Source: Agarilytica sp033852175
GTDB taxonomy: Bacteria > Pseudomonadota > Gammaproteobacteria > Pseudomonadales > Cellvibrionaceae
Assembly (NCBI GenBank): GCA_033852175.1
Contig: JAWSUY010000001.1
Span: forward strand, 124,001-188,000
DNA: 64,000 bases
Direction of reading: 5' to 3'
Of this stretch, positions 25,479 to 32,903 are shown piece by piece (position 1 is the first letter of the stretch; each line of letters begins with the position of its first letter). The notes beneath the pieces were generated by a model. The model did not search any database. It was not told the DNA's origin and saw only the letters and a program-made list of their open reading frames with translations. The translations under genes were made by a program, and so were the position numbers.

Positions 25479-25808
25479 TGTAGCACCTGAAGGAGCCTTT
25501 TTGGATAGAAAATAAAGAACCCAGCCCCAAACAACTGCCCCCAAAGGAAATAGGACGAAGCCAAGGCCCCACAAGAGTAAGGAACGATTTTGTAGCTTAA
25601 CAATTGGAATTAGTATAAATATAGCTGCAAGTGGCATGAAGAACATACAAGTTAGAACGAGTTTTTCTTCAACAGATTTTGTGAGAAAAGAACCTGTTAA
25701 TCCATCAAGGGCTGGAACTGATGCGGCAAATGTTATGACGACAATGGCAGTAGCCAGTATTAAAAACCACTTTGCTATATTGTTACGTTTTTCTAATTCG
25801 GTGCTCAT
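25473..25808 (-). CDS. Small polytopic membrane protein in cassette
   Basis: A 111-aa protein with three hydrophobic segments (about residues 13-33, 48-68 and 75-100) separated by short loops and ending in a polar tail. No family could be assigned. The frame sits between attC4 and attC3, and its stop codon lies inside attC4. Confidence 0.65.
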   Translation of the reverse strand: MSTELEKRNNIAKWFLILATAIVVITFAASVPALDGLTGSFLTKSVEEKLVLTCMFFMPLAAIFILIPIVKLQNRSLLLWGLGFVLFPLGAVVWGWVLYFLSKKAPSGATS

Positions 25809-25851
25809 AATAATATTTTCCTATATCTTAGTAAATCGAGATCCTAACGCC

Positions 25852-25946
25852 GCCAGAAACTGCCGGAGTGAACTGGCTGATTTTTTGCGTTTTTTTGCAA
25901 AAAAGAAGACAGTTTACGGAGGTCAGATTTGCTGGCTTTGTTAGTG
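25852..25946 (-). other. Integron attC site (attC3)
   Basis: CTAACGCCGCCAG (25854 on) pairs with CTGGC-TTT-GTTAG (ending 25944), with inner AAACTG/CAGTTT arms and a T/A-rich loop. The stop codon of the ankyrin gene (25941-25943) falls in the proximal arm. Confidence 0.88.
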
Positions 25947-26291
25947 GTTTTCTAAGCACAATTTCAGCCTCTGTTTCCAGTGTGGTCGACACCTACTGTT
26001 AATTTTTGCACCTGACCAAGATAGCTTTCGCACAATATCATCCGAGGCGTGATGCAGCGCCAACTCCAAAGGTACAATACCACTGGAGTTCTCTAAATTC
26101 ACATTGGCACCACTATCGATAAGATACTGAACAATCTCTTCGTCGCCGCCATTTATAGCTTCAGACAGAGCGGAACCGTATTTATTATCTCGATAATTAA
26201 TATCGCCCCCAGCAAATAGCCTCTGCTTAACGAGTTCAAGGTTTTTACCCTTGACTGCGAATATAACCTCCTGGTGAATTGTAAATGACAT
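25941..26291 (-). CDS. Ankyrin-repeat cassette protein
   Basis: A 116-aa protein made of about three ankyrin repeats: 'LELVKQRLFAGGDINYRDNKYGSAL', 'EEIVQYLIDSGANVNLENSSGIVPL' and a degenerate third, all matching the helix-turn-helix plus 'GA-N' loop pattern. There is no signal peptide, so it is probably a cytosolic protein-binding module. The C-terminus is basic. It is carried as a single-gene cassette between attC3 and attC2. Confidence 0.82.
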   Translation of the reverse strand: MSFTIHQEVIFAVKGKNLELVKQRLFAGGDINYRDNKYGSALSEAINGGDEEIVQYLIDSGANVNLENSSGIVPLELALHHASDDIVRKLSWSGAKINSRCRPHWKQRLKLCLENH

Positions 26292-26303
26292 ACTTTCCCG
26301 TAC

Positions 26304-26354
26304 TACTAACGCGGAGCTAACCAGCGCCGCGTCTGGTTTAGCGTTTTGTTAGTG
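26304..26354 (-). other. Integron attC site (attC2)
   Basis: A short compact site: CTAACGC-GGAGCTAACCAG pairs with CTGGTTTAGC-GTTTTGTTAG around a CGCCGCGT tip. The stop codon of the next gene (26349-26351) lies in the proximal arm. At about 50 bases it is the shortest in the array. Confidence 0.88.
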
Positions 26355-26837
26355 TTGCTTTGCATGTTTGGCCATCCATATTTTACTTTCCTGGTATATC
26401 CCACTTTCAATTTCCTCGGCAGTACTAACATCATCAAGATACCAACCATACATGCCAGAGATACCAATATTGTCTCCAACGTATTCCTTTATATCCTTGC
26501 TCAAGTCGAACCTCTCAATATTATCAAGCATAATGAAAAATTGCTTCGCAGCACTACTTCTTCCGCTACTAATCTTCGAAACGTGATACGTAACAATAAA
26601 CCAAATTGCGTCTTCGAAACTTGGAATACTATATCCGAGGTCTTTCACCACTTTTTCGAAAAGAGGGGCTATTGAATCCCAATCCTTTCGTTCTTCATCC
26701 AAAATATCAAGCAAACTTTCCGTGAAGACCCCTCCAGCTAGCTTTTCATTCGCAAACAACAATAAGTCTTCAGTAGCCAATTTCTTGACTACATATCTAG
26801 CTATAAATAAATTATCAGAAATACTCTTCAATCTCAT
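26349..26837 (-). CDS. Cassette protein, function unknown
   Basis: A 162-aa mostly helical, acidic soluble protein starting MRLKSISDN. The frame stays open through attC1 to 26930, but that part is site DNA, so the first ATG after the site (26837) is chosen even though no ribosome-binding site is evident. No family was recognised. The composition ('DILDEERKDWDSIAPLFEKVVKDLG') suggests a globular cytosolic protein. Confidence 0.65.
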   Translation of the reverse strand: MRLKSISDNLFIARYVVKKLATEDLLLFANEKLAGGVFTESLLDILDEERKDWDSIAPLFEKVVKDLGYSIPSFEDAIWFIVTYHVSKISSGRSSAAKQFFIMLDNIERFDLSKDIKEYVGDNIGISGMYGWYLDDVSTAEEIESGIYQESKIWMAKHAKQH

Positions 26838-26842
26838 AGAGG

Positions 26843-26962
26843 ACACTAACGCCCATGTAGCCGGGATTTTTTTGTGGAGGCCTTTTGTGAAAAAATGAAG
26901 CGAAGCGTAATGCACAAAAGGCCGAAGCAAAAAAATGTCCGGTTGACATGTTTGTTAAATGC
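26843..26962 (-). other. Integron attC site (attC1)
   Basis: CTAACGCCCATGT-AGCCGG-ATTTTTTTG pairs with CAAAAAAAT-GTCCGGTTG-ACATG-TTTGTTAAAT, with a GGCCTTTTGTG/CACAAAAGGCC central stem. The stop codon of the first cassette gene (26955-26957) is within the proximal arm, which reads ATTTAAC leftward, a full RYYYAAC core. Confidence 0.9.
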
Positions 26963-27353
26963 CGTCTCTCTCATTGGCATATTGTTCATATTTGTTCCCG
27001 AATTCCAGCTCTAGAACTATACGTAATAGGCCAGGATACGCAAACCAATAATTTTTACGCATATGATCATTAAAGTCATTGCGCCCCATTTCTTCTGCAT
27101 ACATTTTCTGATGGTAGATATCTATCGGGCTTTTATCGATAGCAATAACACTTTTTCGATGCTTCTTGAGCAGCAGCCTCAACTTCTTGTTTGTAGTGAC
27201 GCCGAAATCACGAAGCTCATTTAGCTCTTCGCTATAGCCACTATCACTAGGAGCGTAATCATTAACCTTCGGGAAAATGGCTCGAAGATTTTTGTAAATG
27301 AGAGCCTCATCCAATTTCCCTTGATCAATTACCCTTCTTGCGCAGTATTTCAT
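26955..27353 (-). CDS. First gene of the cassette array, function unknown
   Basis: A 132-aa soluble basic protein (MKYCARRVIDQ...), helical by composition, with no recognised family. It is the most upstream gene of the leftward array. Upstream of it there is a GTTAAAGG core-like sequence (27357-27364 complement), but no integrase gene or canonical attI follows. Confidence 0.65.
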   Translation of the reverse strand: MKYCARRVIDQGKLDEALIYKNLRAIFPKVNDYAPSDSGYSEELNELRDFGVTTNKKLRLLLKKHRKSVIAIDKSPIDIYHQKMYAEEMGRNDFNDHMRKNYWFAYPGLLRIVLELEFGNKYEQYANERDGI

Positions 27354-27376
27354 AGGCCTTTAACATTTTTATTATG

Positions 27377-27489
27377 CCGCACGCGCGTTTTGCAGATTCT
27401 CGAAATCCAACACACTACGGCAACTCTTTGATTTAAAAGAAGATTTCATGAGAAGCATAAACCCCCTCTGCGGCAAAACGCGCGTGCGG
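27377..27489. repeat. Perfect 17-bp GC-rich inverted repeat with 79-bp spacer
   Basis: CCGCACGCGCGTTTTGC at 27377-27393 is perfectly complementary to GCAAAACGCGCGTGCGG at 27473-27489. The arms are far richer in CpG than the surrounding DNA. Related CGCG/GCAAAA(CA)CGC blocks recur at about 27566-27610. Confidence 0.85.
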
Positions 27490-27761
27490 GAATGCGCTTA
27501 CAACCTTGCACAGAAACTCCACTTTTAAAACTTCTAACCTATTGATTTTTATAATGTTTTTTAATACTCCAGCGCAAAAACGCGCACACGCCTCGTGCAA
27601 AACACGCACAGGCGGCCCAAAACCGCTGAATCTTTATACAAAACACTAGATTCAAGCCATTGAACGCTTAAACGTTAACCGCAGTAAAACCGCGTATTAT
27701 GCTGCGCACTCGCAACATATTCGATAACTACGCTTATCATTTATTAAAACAAACTTGGGGA

Positions 27762-27877
27762 GGATACAAGAAGGAACGAATCCATTCTGTAGAACAACTC
27801 CTTACTCAATAATGCGCGAATTCTGCACTACTTTTGATTTGCGTGCCAGTACAAATTGGGAAAAGTTCAGTTTAATT
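27762..27877 (+). repeat. Dispersed intergenic repeat, copy 2 (mate at 3545-3660)
   Basis: Aligned to 3545-3660 over the whole length with about three-quarters identity. This copy runs straight into the G-rich minisatellite. Confidence 0.75.
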
Positions 27878-27884
27878 TTGCAAG

Positions 27885-27947
27885 GGACGGAGGACGGAGG
27901 ACGGGGGACGGGGGACGGGGGACGGGGGACGGGGGACGGGGGACGGA
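27885..27947 (+). repeat. G-rich 7-bp minisatellite (GGACGGG x9)
   Basis: Nine exact-length units of GGACGG(A/G): two GGACGGA, six GGACGGG and one GGACGGA. The central units give six runs of five G separated by AC, a very strong G-quadruplex pattern on the plus strand. Confidence 0.93.
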
Positions 27948-28112
27948 TTATATAGGCTGTTAACACGGGCTAAAGCACGAGATCAATTTGTTAAGGCTCT
28001 GCGTAACTTTTTAATAAGCGTTCTGCTTCTATAAGAGAAGTTTCTTTTTAGGAAGAATGTCGGAAGGCGCTTTGCTTTTCTAACCTACGGTACAGTCTAC
28101 GCGCCCTGAATA

Positions 28113-28934
28113 TCATTTTTTAAGCTCAGCCCCCGCTATACCAATCTGGCCCTGCTGTAATCGCATTTTGGCAATCGTTCCCAGTATTCCTTTTCCGGCA
28201 CCGATAACGCCCTTTAATGTGCCGCTTATTTTACTTTGCCCAATGCGAACTTTGCTGTCCACAGGATACTCGCGCATGTCCAATCCGTATTGGATGGCTT
28301 TTATTTGCATCTCGACGGTCCAACCAAAACTCTCGTCTTGCATGTTTATTTTATCTAAGCATTTCTTGCGAATTGCCCGAAAAGGCCCGAGGTCGGTAAT
28401 TTTGACTTTCCACAATAACGCGATTAATAATACGGAAAGTTGGTTACCAAATTTTTGCGGAGGCGTGAGCGCGCCCGATTCCATTTTGCCAAGGACTCGA
28501 GATCCTATGGTTAAATCAGCGCCTTGGTAAATCCCTTCTAATAAAGATTCTGCTTGTGAGATAAAACACGAATCGTCACCGTCTACAAATAATACGACAT
28601 CGCAGCTTGGCAGTGCTGCCATTGCCGTCAAACACGCGATTCCGTAACCGGGCTGATCTTGCCTAACGACAATAGCCCCCGCTGACTCTGCGACAGTAGC
28701 GGTATTATCCATTGAACCATTGTCGCAAACGATTATCTGGTCTATCCAGGGCGAACTCATTTCCATTTTTTTGATTCGTTGGTCATTATTTTTTATGCTC
28801 TCGCTTATATCCGCCGCTGGTACTTTTTCTGGTGAAGGTCTGCCTAGCTGAACCAGATCGGATACAACTTTCCCAATTGCCTGTTCTTCGTTTAAAGCGG
28901 GAATAATAACGACGACTCGTAAATCACGATACAT
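28113..28934 (-). CDS. DPM1-like family 2 glycosyltransferase
   Basis: A 273-aa GT-A protein: 'VVVIIPALNEEQAIGKVV' at the N-terminus, 'CDNGSMDNT', DXD-like VDGDDSC (about residues 123-129) and 'DLGPFRAIRK' acceptor helix. It matches dolichyl/polyprenyl-phosphate sugar synthases and has no terminal TM pair. A polar insert of roughly 30 residues (about 28-60) between the first helix and the 'DQIIVCDNG' strand is not usual. The start is coupled to the upstream gene (ATG inside its last codons, with AGAGGTG ahead). As the last gene of the operon it may supply a polyprenyl-linked sugar to the GT-C enzyme. Confidence 0.82.
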   Translation of the reverse strand: MYRDLRVVVIIPALNEEQAIGKVVSDLVQLGRPSPEKVPAADISESIKNNDQRIKKMEMSSPWIDQIIVCDNGSMDNTATVAESAGAIVVRQDQPGYGIACLTAMAALPSCDVVLFVDGDDSCFISQAESLLEGIYQGADLTIGSRVLGKMESGALTPPQKFGNQLSVLLIALLWKVKITDLGPFRAIRKKCLDKINMQDESFGWTVEMQIKAIQYGLDMREYPVDSKVRIGQSKISGTLKGVIGAGKGILGTIAKMRLQQGQIGIAGAELKK

Positions 28935-31407
28935 GTTTCACCTCTACAAATTCTGCCATTTGAATAGAACTGGCGGCCACTTTGTCGGTACAGATTATTT
29001 TGCCAGTGTTGCGGTTAATTTCACCAAAGCTTAATACACCTGTGGGGCAGGTTTGTACGCAGGCGGAACAGCGTACGCATTCTGGGTCTGACATGGGTTT
29101 ACCTTTATTGGCAAAGTTCATGACATCAATTCCCTGATGGCAAACACTGCTACAGGCATTACAACTGATGCATTTATCTTTGTTAGCGAAAATTCGGAAT
29201 CGGCTAAAGCGTGCATAAATATGCATGAGCGCTGCCAATGGGCAAGCAAAGCGGCACCAGACTCGACCAGAATATTTAAAGTACAAACCCACGCCCAGTA
29301 TTCCGCCGAGTAACACGTCAACGGTCCACTTCCAGCTCACGGGATTCACCAGTTTGTATTCGGAATTATCGCCTTTTAATAATAGGTCAAAAGTGGTGTG
29401 CATCCAGGTTTCAGGAAAAATCCAGCCGCCAATACGAATTACGAGCATGATAAATGCGACCAGCAATATGACTTGGCCAATCATGTTTAAAGAATTCCAT
29501 AGGGGTCCGTGGGGCATTTTATGCCGTTGTGTATCGCCGAGCGTTTCGGCTAAGGCGCCGCAGGAACAAATCCAACCACAGTAAGCGCCCTTGCCCCATT
29601 TGAGTACGATGAGCGGAATTATGATAAAGGTCTGAACGCCACTAATAATAAGCCAGCCCATTATTGGCGTTGGCGTGAATACGTTGTAGACGTTTAATGG
29701 CCAAGCCAGAATAAAACCATAGGCATGCCAGTACGCGCGGGGATGGCCCCACTCTGGCCAGTTGTGCGTAACCAAGTCGGCGGACGAGATGTAACTTGGG
29801 AATAAGGTATTTGCGATGCTTTGGCCCAGCCCACTGTCGAAGGCGCCGTTGTATCCGAGCCAAGGTAGGAATATCTCGGGTAATAGAAACAAGGGGATTA
29901 ACTGAACCACAAATAAGGTAATGGTTTGATTACGCACGTAGGGTGTCTTGCGTCTTTTTATTCGCTGCCACCCGAATGCACCAATGCAGGATGTATACAC
30001 CAGCGTGTAATAGAACGATCGGCTTTTCATCGATGTCACGATGACTGAAATTAGACTCGAACGATCTTGTATTTTCTGTTCCCACCAATGGCCCATCTCG
30101 CTAGCAAAGGCGGGCATTTGATCGGGGAAATTGGTTAGGCTCCATATGCTGTTCAGGAAACCAAAGTTCTTCCAATCGTATAAAGCAATAATAAACATAA
30201 AGAATGCAGCGAACCAAAGCCAGCCTTTCGCGGTGCTTTCTCCGGATATTGGGATGCCACTGCGGCGGAAGAAATCCAGTGGGGCTTCTCGCCCTAACAT
30301 TGATAACACGACATGGTTATCAATTGTTATTATTTTTCTATTCCCCTTGTGCTCCTCATTCTGGTGAGACTCACTCTGGATTATGCCTTTCCTGTCTCCA
30401 TCCCCATTCCCCCCAACATCTCCACTTTCGCGCCTTAGCTCAACGGACGTGCTGGATAGTTTGCTCACTTCAGTGCCCATTTCTATGCGGAGTTTTTGAT
30501 CCGTCGCTAAACGATTGAGCTTTTCAATATTTTCAGGTTTTGCCCGTACAAATTCCTGTTTTCGATAGGAGAGTGTCACATTGGCACCCGCTTCTGCACA
30601 TGCTATTGCAGACTCTAACGCGCTATCACCGCCGCCGACCACCAGTACATTTTGATTGGCGTAGGCTTTTGGGTCATGCAATCGGTTAACTATCTTTTCT
30701 TTTAAATTATCTGTTACGTTTTCTATTAGCGCTCCACTGGCTCCCTCTTTACTAAAATTAAAACCATAACGAACAATATCCAGTTGTCTAAAATTCCCCG
30801 AGCGTCCGATCGCAATAATCGCGCGATGCGCTTGAATGTTGTCTTCGCCATCTATAACCGCTTCTACCAATTTTCCTTTTTTTACGACGTGGGTAACGGA
30901 AGCAATACGGGGCGCAATATCCTCGTCGCTGGCTTTTTTCTGTAGATGCGCGAGTAAGCTTTCTTTTACGGATACGCCCTGGTCTAAAGTGAGCTCTCCC
31001 TCCGGCGTCATATCACTAGGGTAAGTGAATATGGGCTTCCCTTTTGGGAAGTTTGAAATCGTAGAAAAGGCTTCACTGGCTTCGATTAATGTAAAGCTTA
31101 AACCACGTTTTTTGGCCTCAAACGCGGCAGCATAACCGCTCACGCCACCACCGATAATCACAAGGTCAACAATACCGTCTTTTAATTCTCGTCGAGAAAA
31201 GCTAGCCTCTTGCACAATAGAACCGACCGCTTTGGCCCCGGTATCGGAGGAAAATTTCAGAAGCGGAACTCCAGCCAAATCACCAACGACGTAAACACCC
31301 GCAATAGCGGTACTGCCATCGGCATTAATCAGCGGTAATTTTTCAATCGTTCCCGCTGGCCACTGGCCATGCAACCACTGATAATAGCCTTTGACTACAT
31401 TGAACAT
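28924..31407 (-). CDS. Fusion of FAD/NAD(P) oxidoreductase and NosR/CcoG-like 4Fe-4S membrane protein
   Basis: An 827-aa protein. Residues 1-70 resemble the C-terminal FAD strand of thioredoxin-reductase-like enzymes ('GVYVVGDLAGVPLLKF'). Residues 80-390 carry two Rossmann folds (VIIGGGVSG, then VLVVGGGDSA) as in YpdA/TrxB-like enzymes. From about 400 there are several TMs, a 'YCGWICSCGALAE' motif as in NosR/CcoG polyferredoxins, and two C-terminal 4Fe-4S clusters (CISCNACSSVC and CVRCSACVQTC). It should pass electrons from NAD(P)H via flavin through the membrane; the acceptor is unknown. A Gly/Asp/Glu-rich insert (about 330-360), encoded by G-rich DNA, splits the second Rossmann region. The gene overlaps both neighbours. 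Confidence 0.85.
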   Translation of the reverse strand: MFNVVKGYYQWLHGQWPAGTIEKLPLINADGSTAIAGVYVVGDLAGVPLLKFSSDTGAKAVGSIVQEASFSRRELKDGIVDLVIIGGGVSGYAAAFEAKKRGLSFTLIEASEAFSTISNFPKGKPIFTYPSDMTPEGELTLDQGVSVKESLLAHLQKKASDEDIAPRIASVTHVVKKGKLVEAVIDGEDNIQAHRAIIAIGRSGNFRQLDIVRYGFNFSKEGASGALIENVTDNLKEKIVNRLHDPKAYANQNVLVVGGGDSALESAIACAEAGANVTLSYRKQEFVRAKPENIEKLNRLATDQKLRIEMGTEVSKLSSTSVELRRESGDVGGNGDGDRKGIIQSESHQNEEHKGNRKIITIDNHVVLSMLGREAPLDFFRRSGIPISGESTAKGWLWFAAFFMFIIALYDWKNFGFLNSIWSLTNFPDQMPAFASEMGHWWEQKIQDRSSLISVIVTSMKSRSFYYTLVYTSCIGAFGWQRIKRRKTPYVRNQTITLFVVQLIPLFLLPEIFLPWLGYNGAFDSGLGQSIANTLFPSYISSADLVTHNWPEWGHPRAYWHAYGFILAWPLNVYNVFTPTPIMGWLIISGVQTFIIIPLIVLKWGKGAYCGWICSCGALAETLGDTQRHKMPHGPLWNSLNMIGQVILLVAFIMLVIRIGGWIFPETWMHTTFDLLLKGDNSEYKLVNPVSWKWTVDVLLGGILGVGLYFKYSGRVWCRFACPLAALMHIYARFSRFRIFANKDKCISCNACSSVCHQGIDVMNFANKGKPMSDPECVRCSACVQTCPTGVLSFGEINRNTGKIICTDKVAASSIQMAEFVEVKHVS

Positions 31408-32903
31408 TCTATATTTTCTCTCTTGCGGTGTCTTTTATCGATGAAGGAGTCATGCCCATGACTTCGATCATTTATAATTTTCGGTTTTTTCATTACTAAC
31501 ATCACGACACTTGTCATCATTCCGATGGCTAACATCACTATTGGCCAAGTGGAAGGACTCCATTCATTGCAACAAACGAACGCACCCAGCACTTCGTAAG
31601 TGAGCGGGATCAATGCCAACCAAATTAGAAGAAATGGCTGAGGCGAAAGTACGAGTAAGGGAATTAACGGCGCTAAATACCAGGGGTAGGTAACGGGACT
31701 CAGTAACAACGGCAAACATAACGCGGCTTGTAAAGATATAAGGTTAGCCCCGTCCAATACTCGCCGGCTGTGCTTCCAATTAAGCCCGGCAACGAGTAAA
31801 AGGCCGGTAACCAATAAGAACCCGGTTATCATCGCAACAAAGTTCAACGGGAGATAAGCCTCCATAAAATAAAAGTACGGCGAGGAAAATCGGAATTTTT
31901 CAAAAAAGTTTCCGATACTGCCGACCGGGTGTAGGCCTAGCGCATAGGCAATCCCATAACCCAATGAAATCGTAGCCACAACGACCAAGGAAAACCGTAC
32001 TGCCTTGCTAAAATTTCGTAAGCTCAACACTATTGGCCCAGCCAATACCAAGGGCAGTAATTTAACCAAGGTTCCGAGACCAATAAAGAGTGCCGCCCAC
32101 AGCAGTAGCTTTCTTTGCATCGCATAGATCACGCCGCAAACCGCCAGCATTGAAAAAACATCAAGGTGGGCGCCAATGCCACTTTCAAAAATCAGAATGG
32201 GCGACAAAGCAAAGAGCGACAGATGTTGCATCTTCTTTGCCTTTTTTAAAATAAGAACAACGAACAATAACGATAGAAGGCCTGCCGCCATCAACATTAA
32301 TTTCCACATCAGAACGGCATACTCTACGCCCACACTGGCGGCAGCACTGAATAAGGCCAAGGCAAGTGGCGGATAGAGCGTGACATATTGCACATGTTCT
32401 TGGGGAGGTGCCCAGGCTAAGCGGGCTTCGCTAAGCTGCATCGCATCGTGGCTAATTCTATAAGGATCAAAACCTGAAGCGGCTATATAGCCATCGAACA
32501 GGTAGCGTCCTATATCATTGGACGTATACGGATCAACATACAGAAGTAGTATGCGCACGCCCACTGCAATAATAATAAGGCCTGCGTAGTCGGAAACTTT
32601 TTGAGTGTTTGGGCCAAAACGCCACGTCACTAACATTACAACGAATAGCACACTAAATTGTAATACCGTTGCCATACCCAAAGACGATTGAGGAAAAATG
32701 CTTTCACCCACCGCTATGCGTTCTACCCAATAGGCACTGACAACAACTAAAAAAGCGATAAAAAGCATGAACGTGTAAATCGTCGATTCAGCACTTTCCC
32801 GGCTATCATTGTGGGCTCTTGCGTCTTTACTTTCAGAATATTTTGTATTGTCTCCAATAGCGCCGCTATCAACAACATCGCGGTTAGAGAAACGTTTTTT
32901 CAC
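31395..32903 (-). CDS. Polytopic GT-C type glycosyltransferase (GT87/mannosyltransferase-like)
   Basis: About 502 aa with some 12 hydrophobic segments. After the first TMs comes 'DPYTSNDIGRYLFDGYIAASGFDPYRISHD', the early periplasmic loop with acidic residues that is typical of polyprenol-dependent GT-C enzymes (GT87-like). It probably transfers a sugar from a polyprenyl-phosphate donor outside the inner membrane. The frame opens at 32999, but a GTG at 32903 forms a GTGA overlap with the upstream stop and has GGAAAG six bases ahead, so that start is chosen. The first 45 residues are polar and low-complexity. Confidence 0.8.
   Translation of the reverse strand: MKKRFSNRDVVDSGAIGDNTKYSESKDARAHNDSRESAESTIYTFMLFIAFLVVVSAYWVERIAVGESIFPQSSLGMATVLQFSVLFVVMLVTWRFGPNTQKVSDYAGLIIIAVGVRILLLYVDPYTSNDIGRYLFDGYIAASGFDPYRISHDAMQLSEARLAWAPPQEHVQYVTLYPPLALALFSAAASVGVEYAVLMWKLMLMAAGLLSLLFVVLILKKAKKMQHLSLFALSPILIFESGIGAHLDVFSMLAVCGVIYAMQRKLLLWAALFIGLGTLVKLLPLVLAGPIVLSLRNFSKAVRFSLVVVATISLGYGIAYALGLHPVGSIGNFFEKFRFSSPYFYFMEAYLPLNFVAMITGFLLVTGLLLVAGLNWKHSRRVLDGANLISLQAALCLPLLLSPVTYPWYLAPLIPLLVLSPQPFLLIWLALIPLTYEVLGAFVCCNEWSPSTWPIVMLAIGMMTSVVMLVMKKPKIINDRSHGHDSFIDKRHRKRENIECSM

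Larger units (their letters stand above)
27354..28112. other. Gene-free stretch rich in repeats
   Basis: No gene is supported. The stretch holds a 17-bp GC-rich inverted repeat (27377-27489) with a degenerate third relative at about 27566-27610, the second copy of the dispersed 116-bp repeat, and a G-rich minisatellite. Confidence 0.6.

Noticed and set aside
27885..27947. CRISPR-like regular repeats
   Set aside because: The units are 7 bases with no spacers and no cas genes are in the window; it is a simple minisatellite.
27354..28112. Integron integrase or attI
   Set aside because: No frame in this part, or anywhere in the window, resembles a tyrosine recombinase; only a core-like GTTAAAGG is seen.
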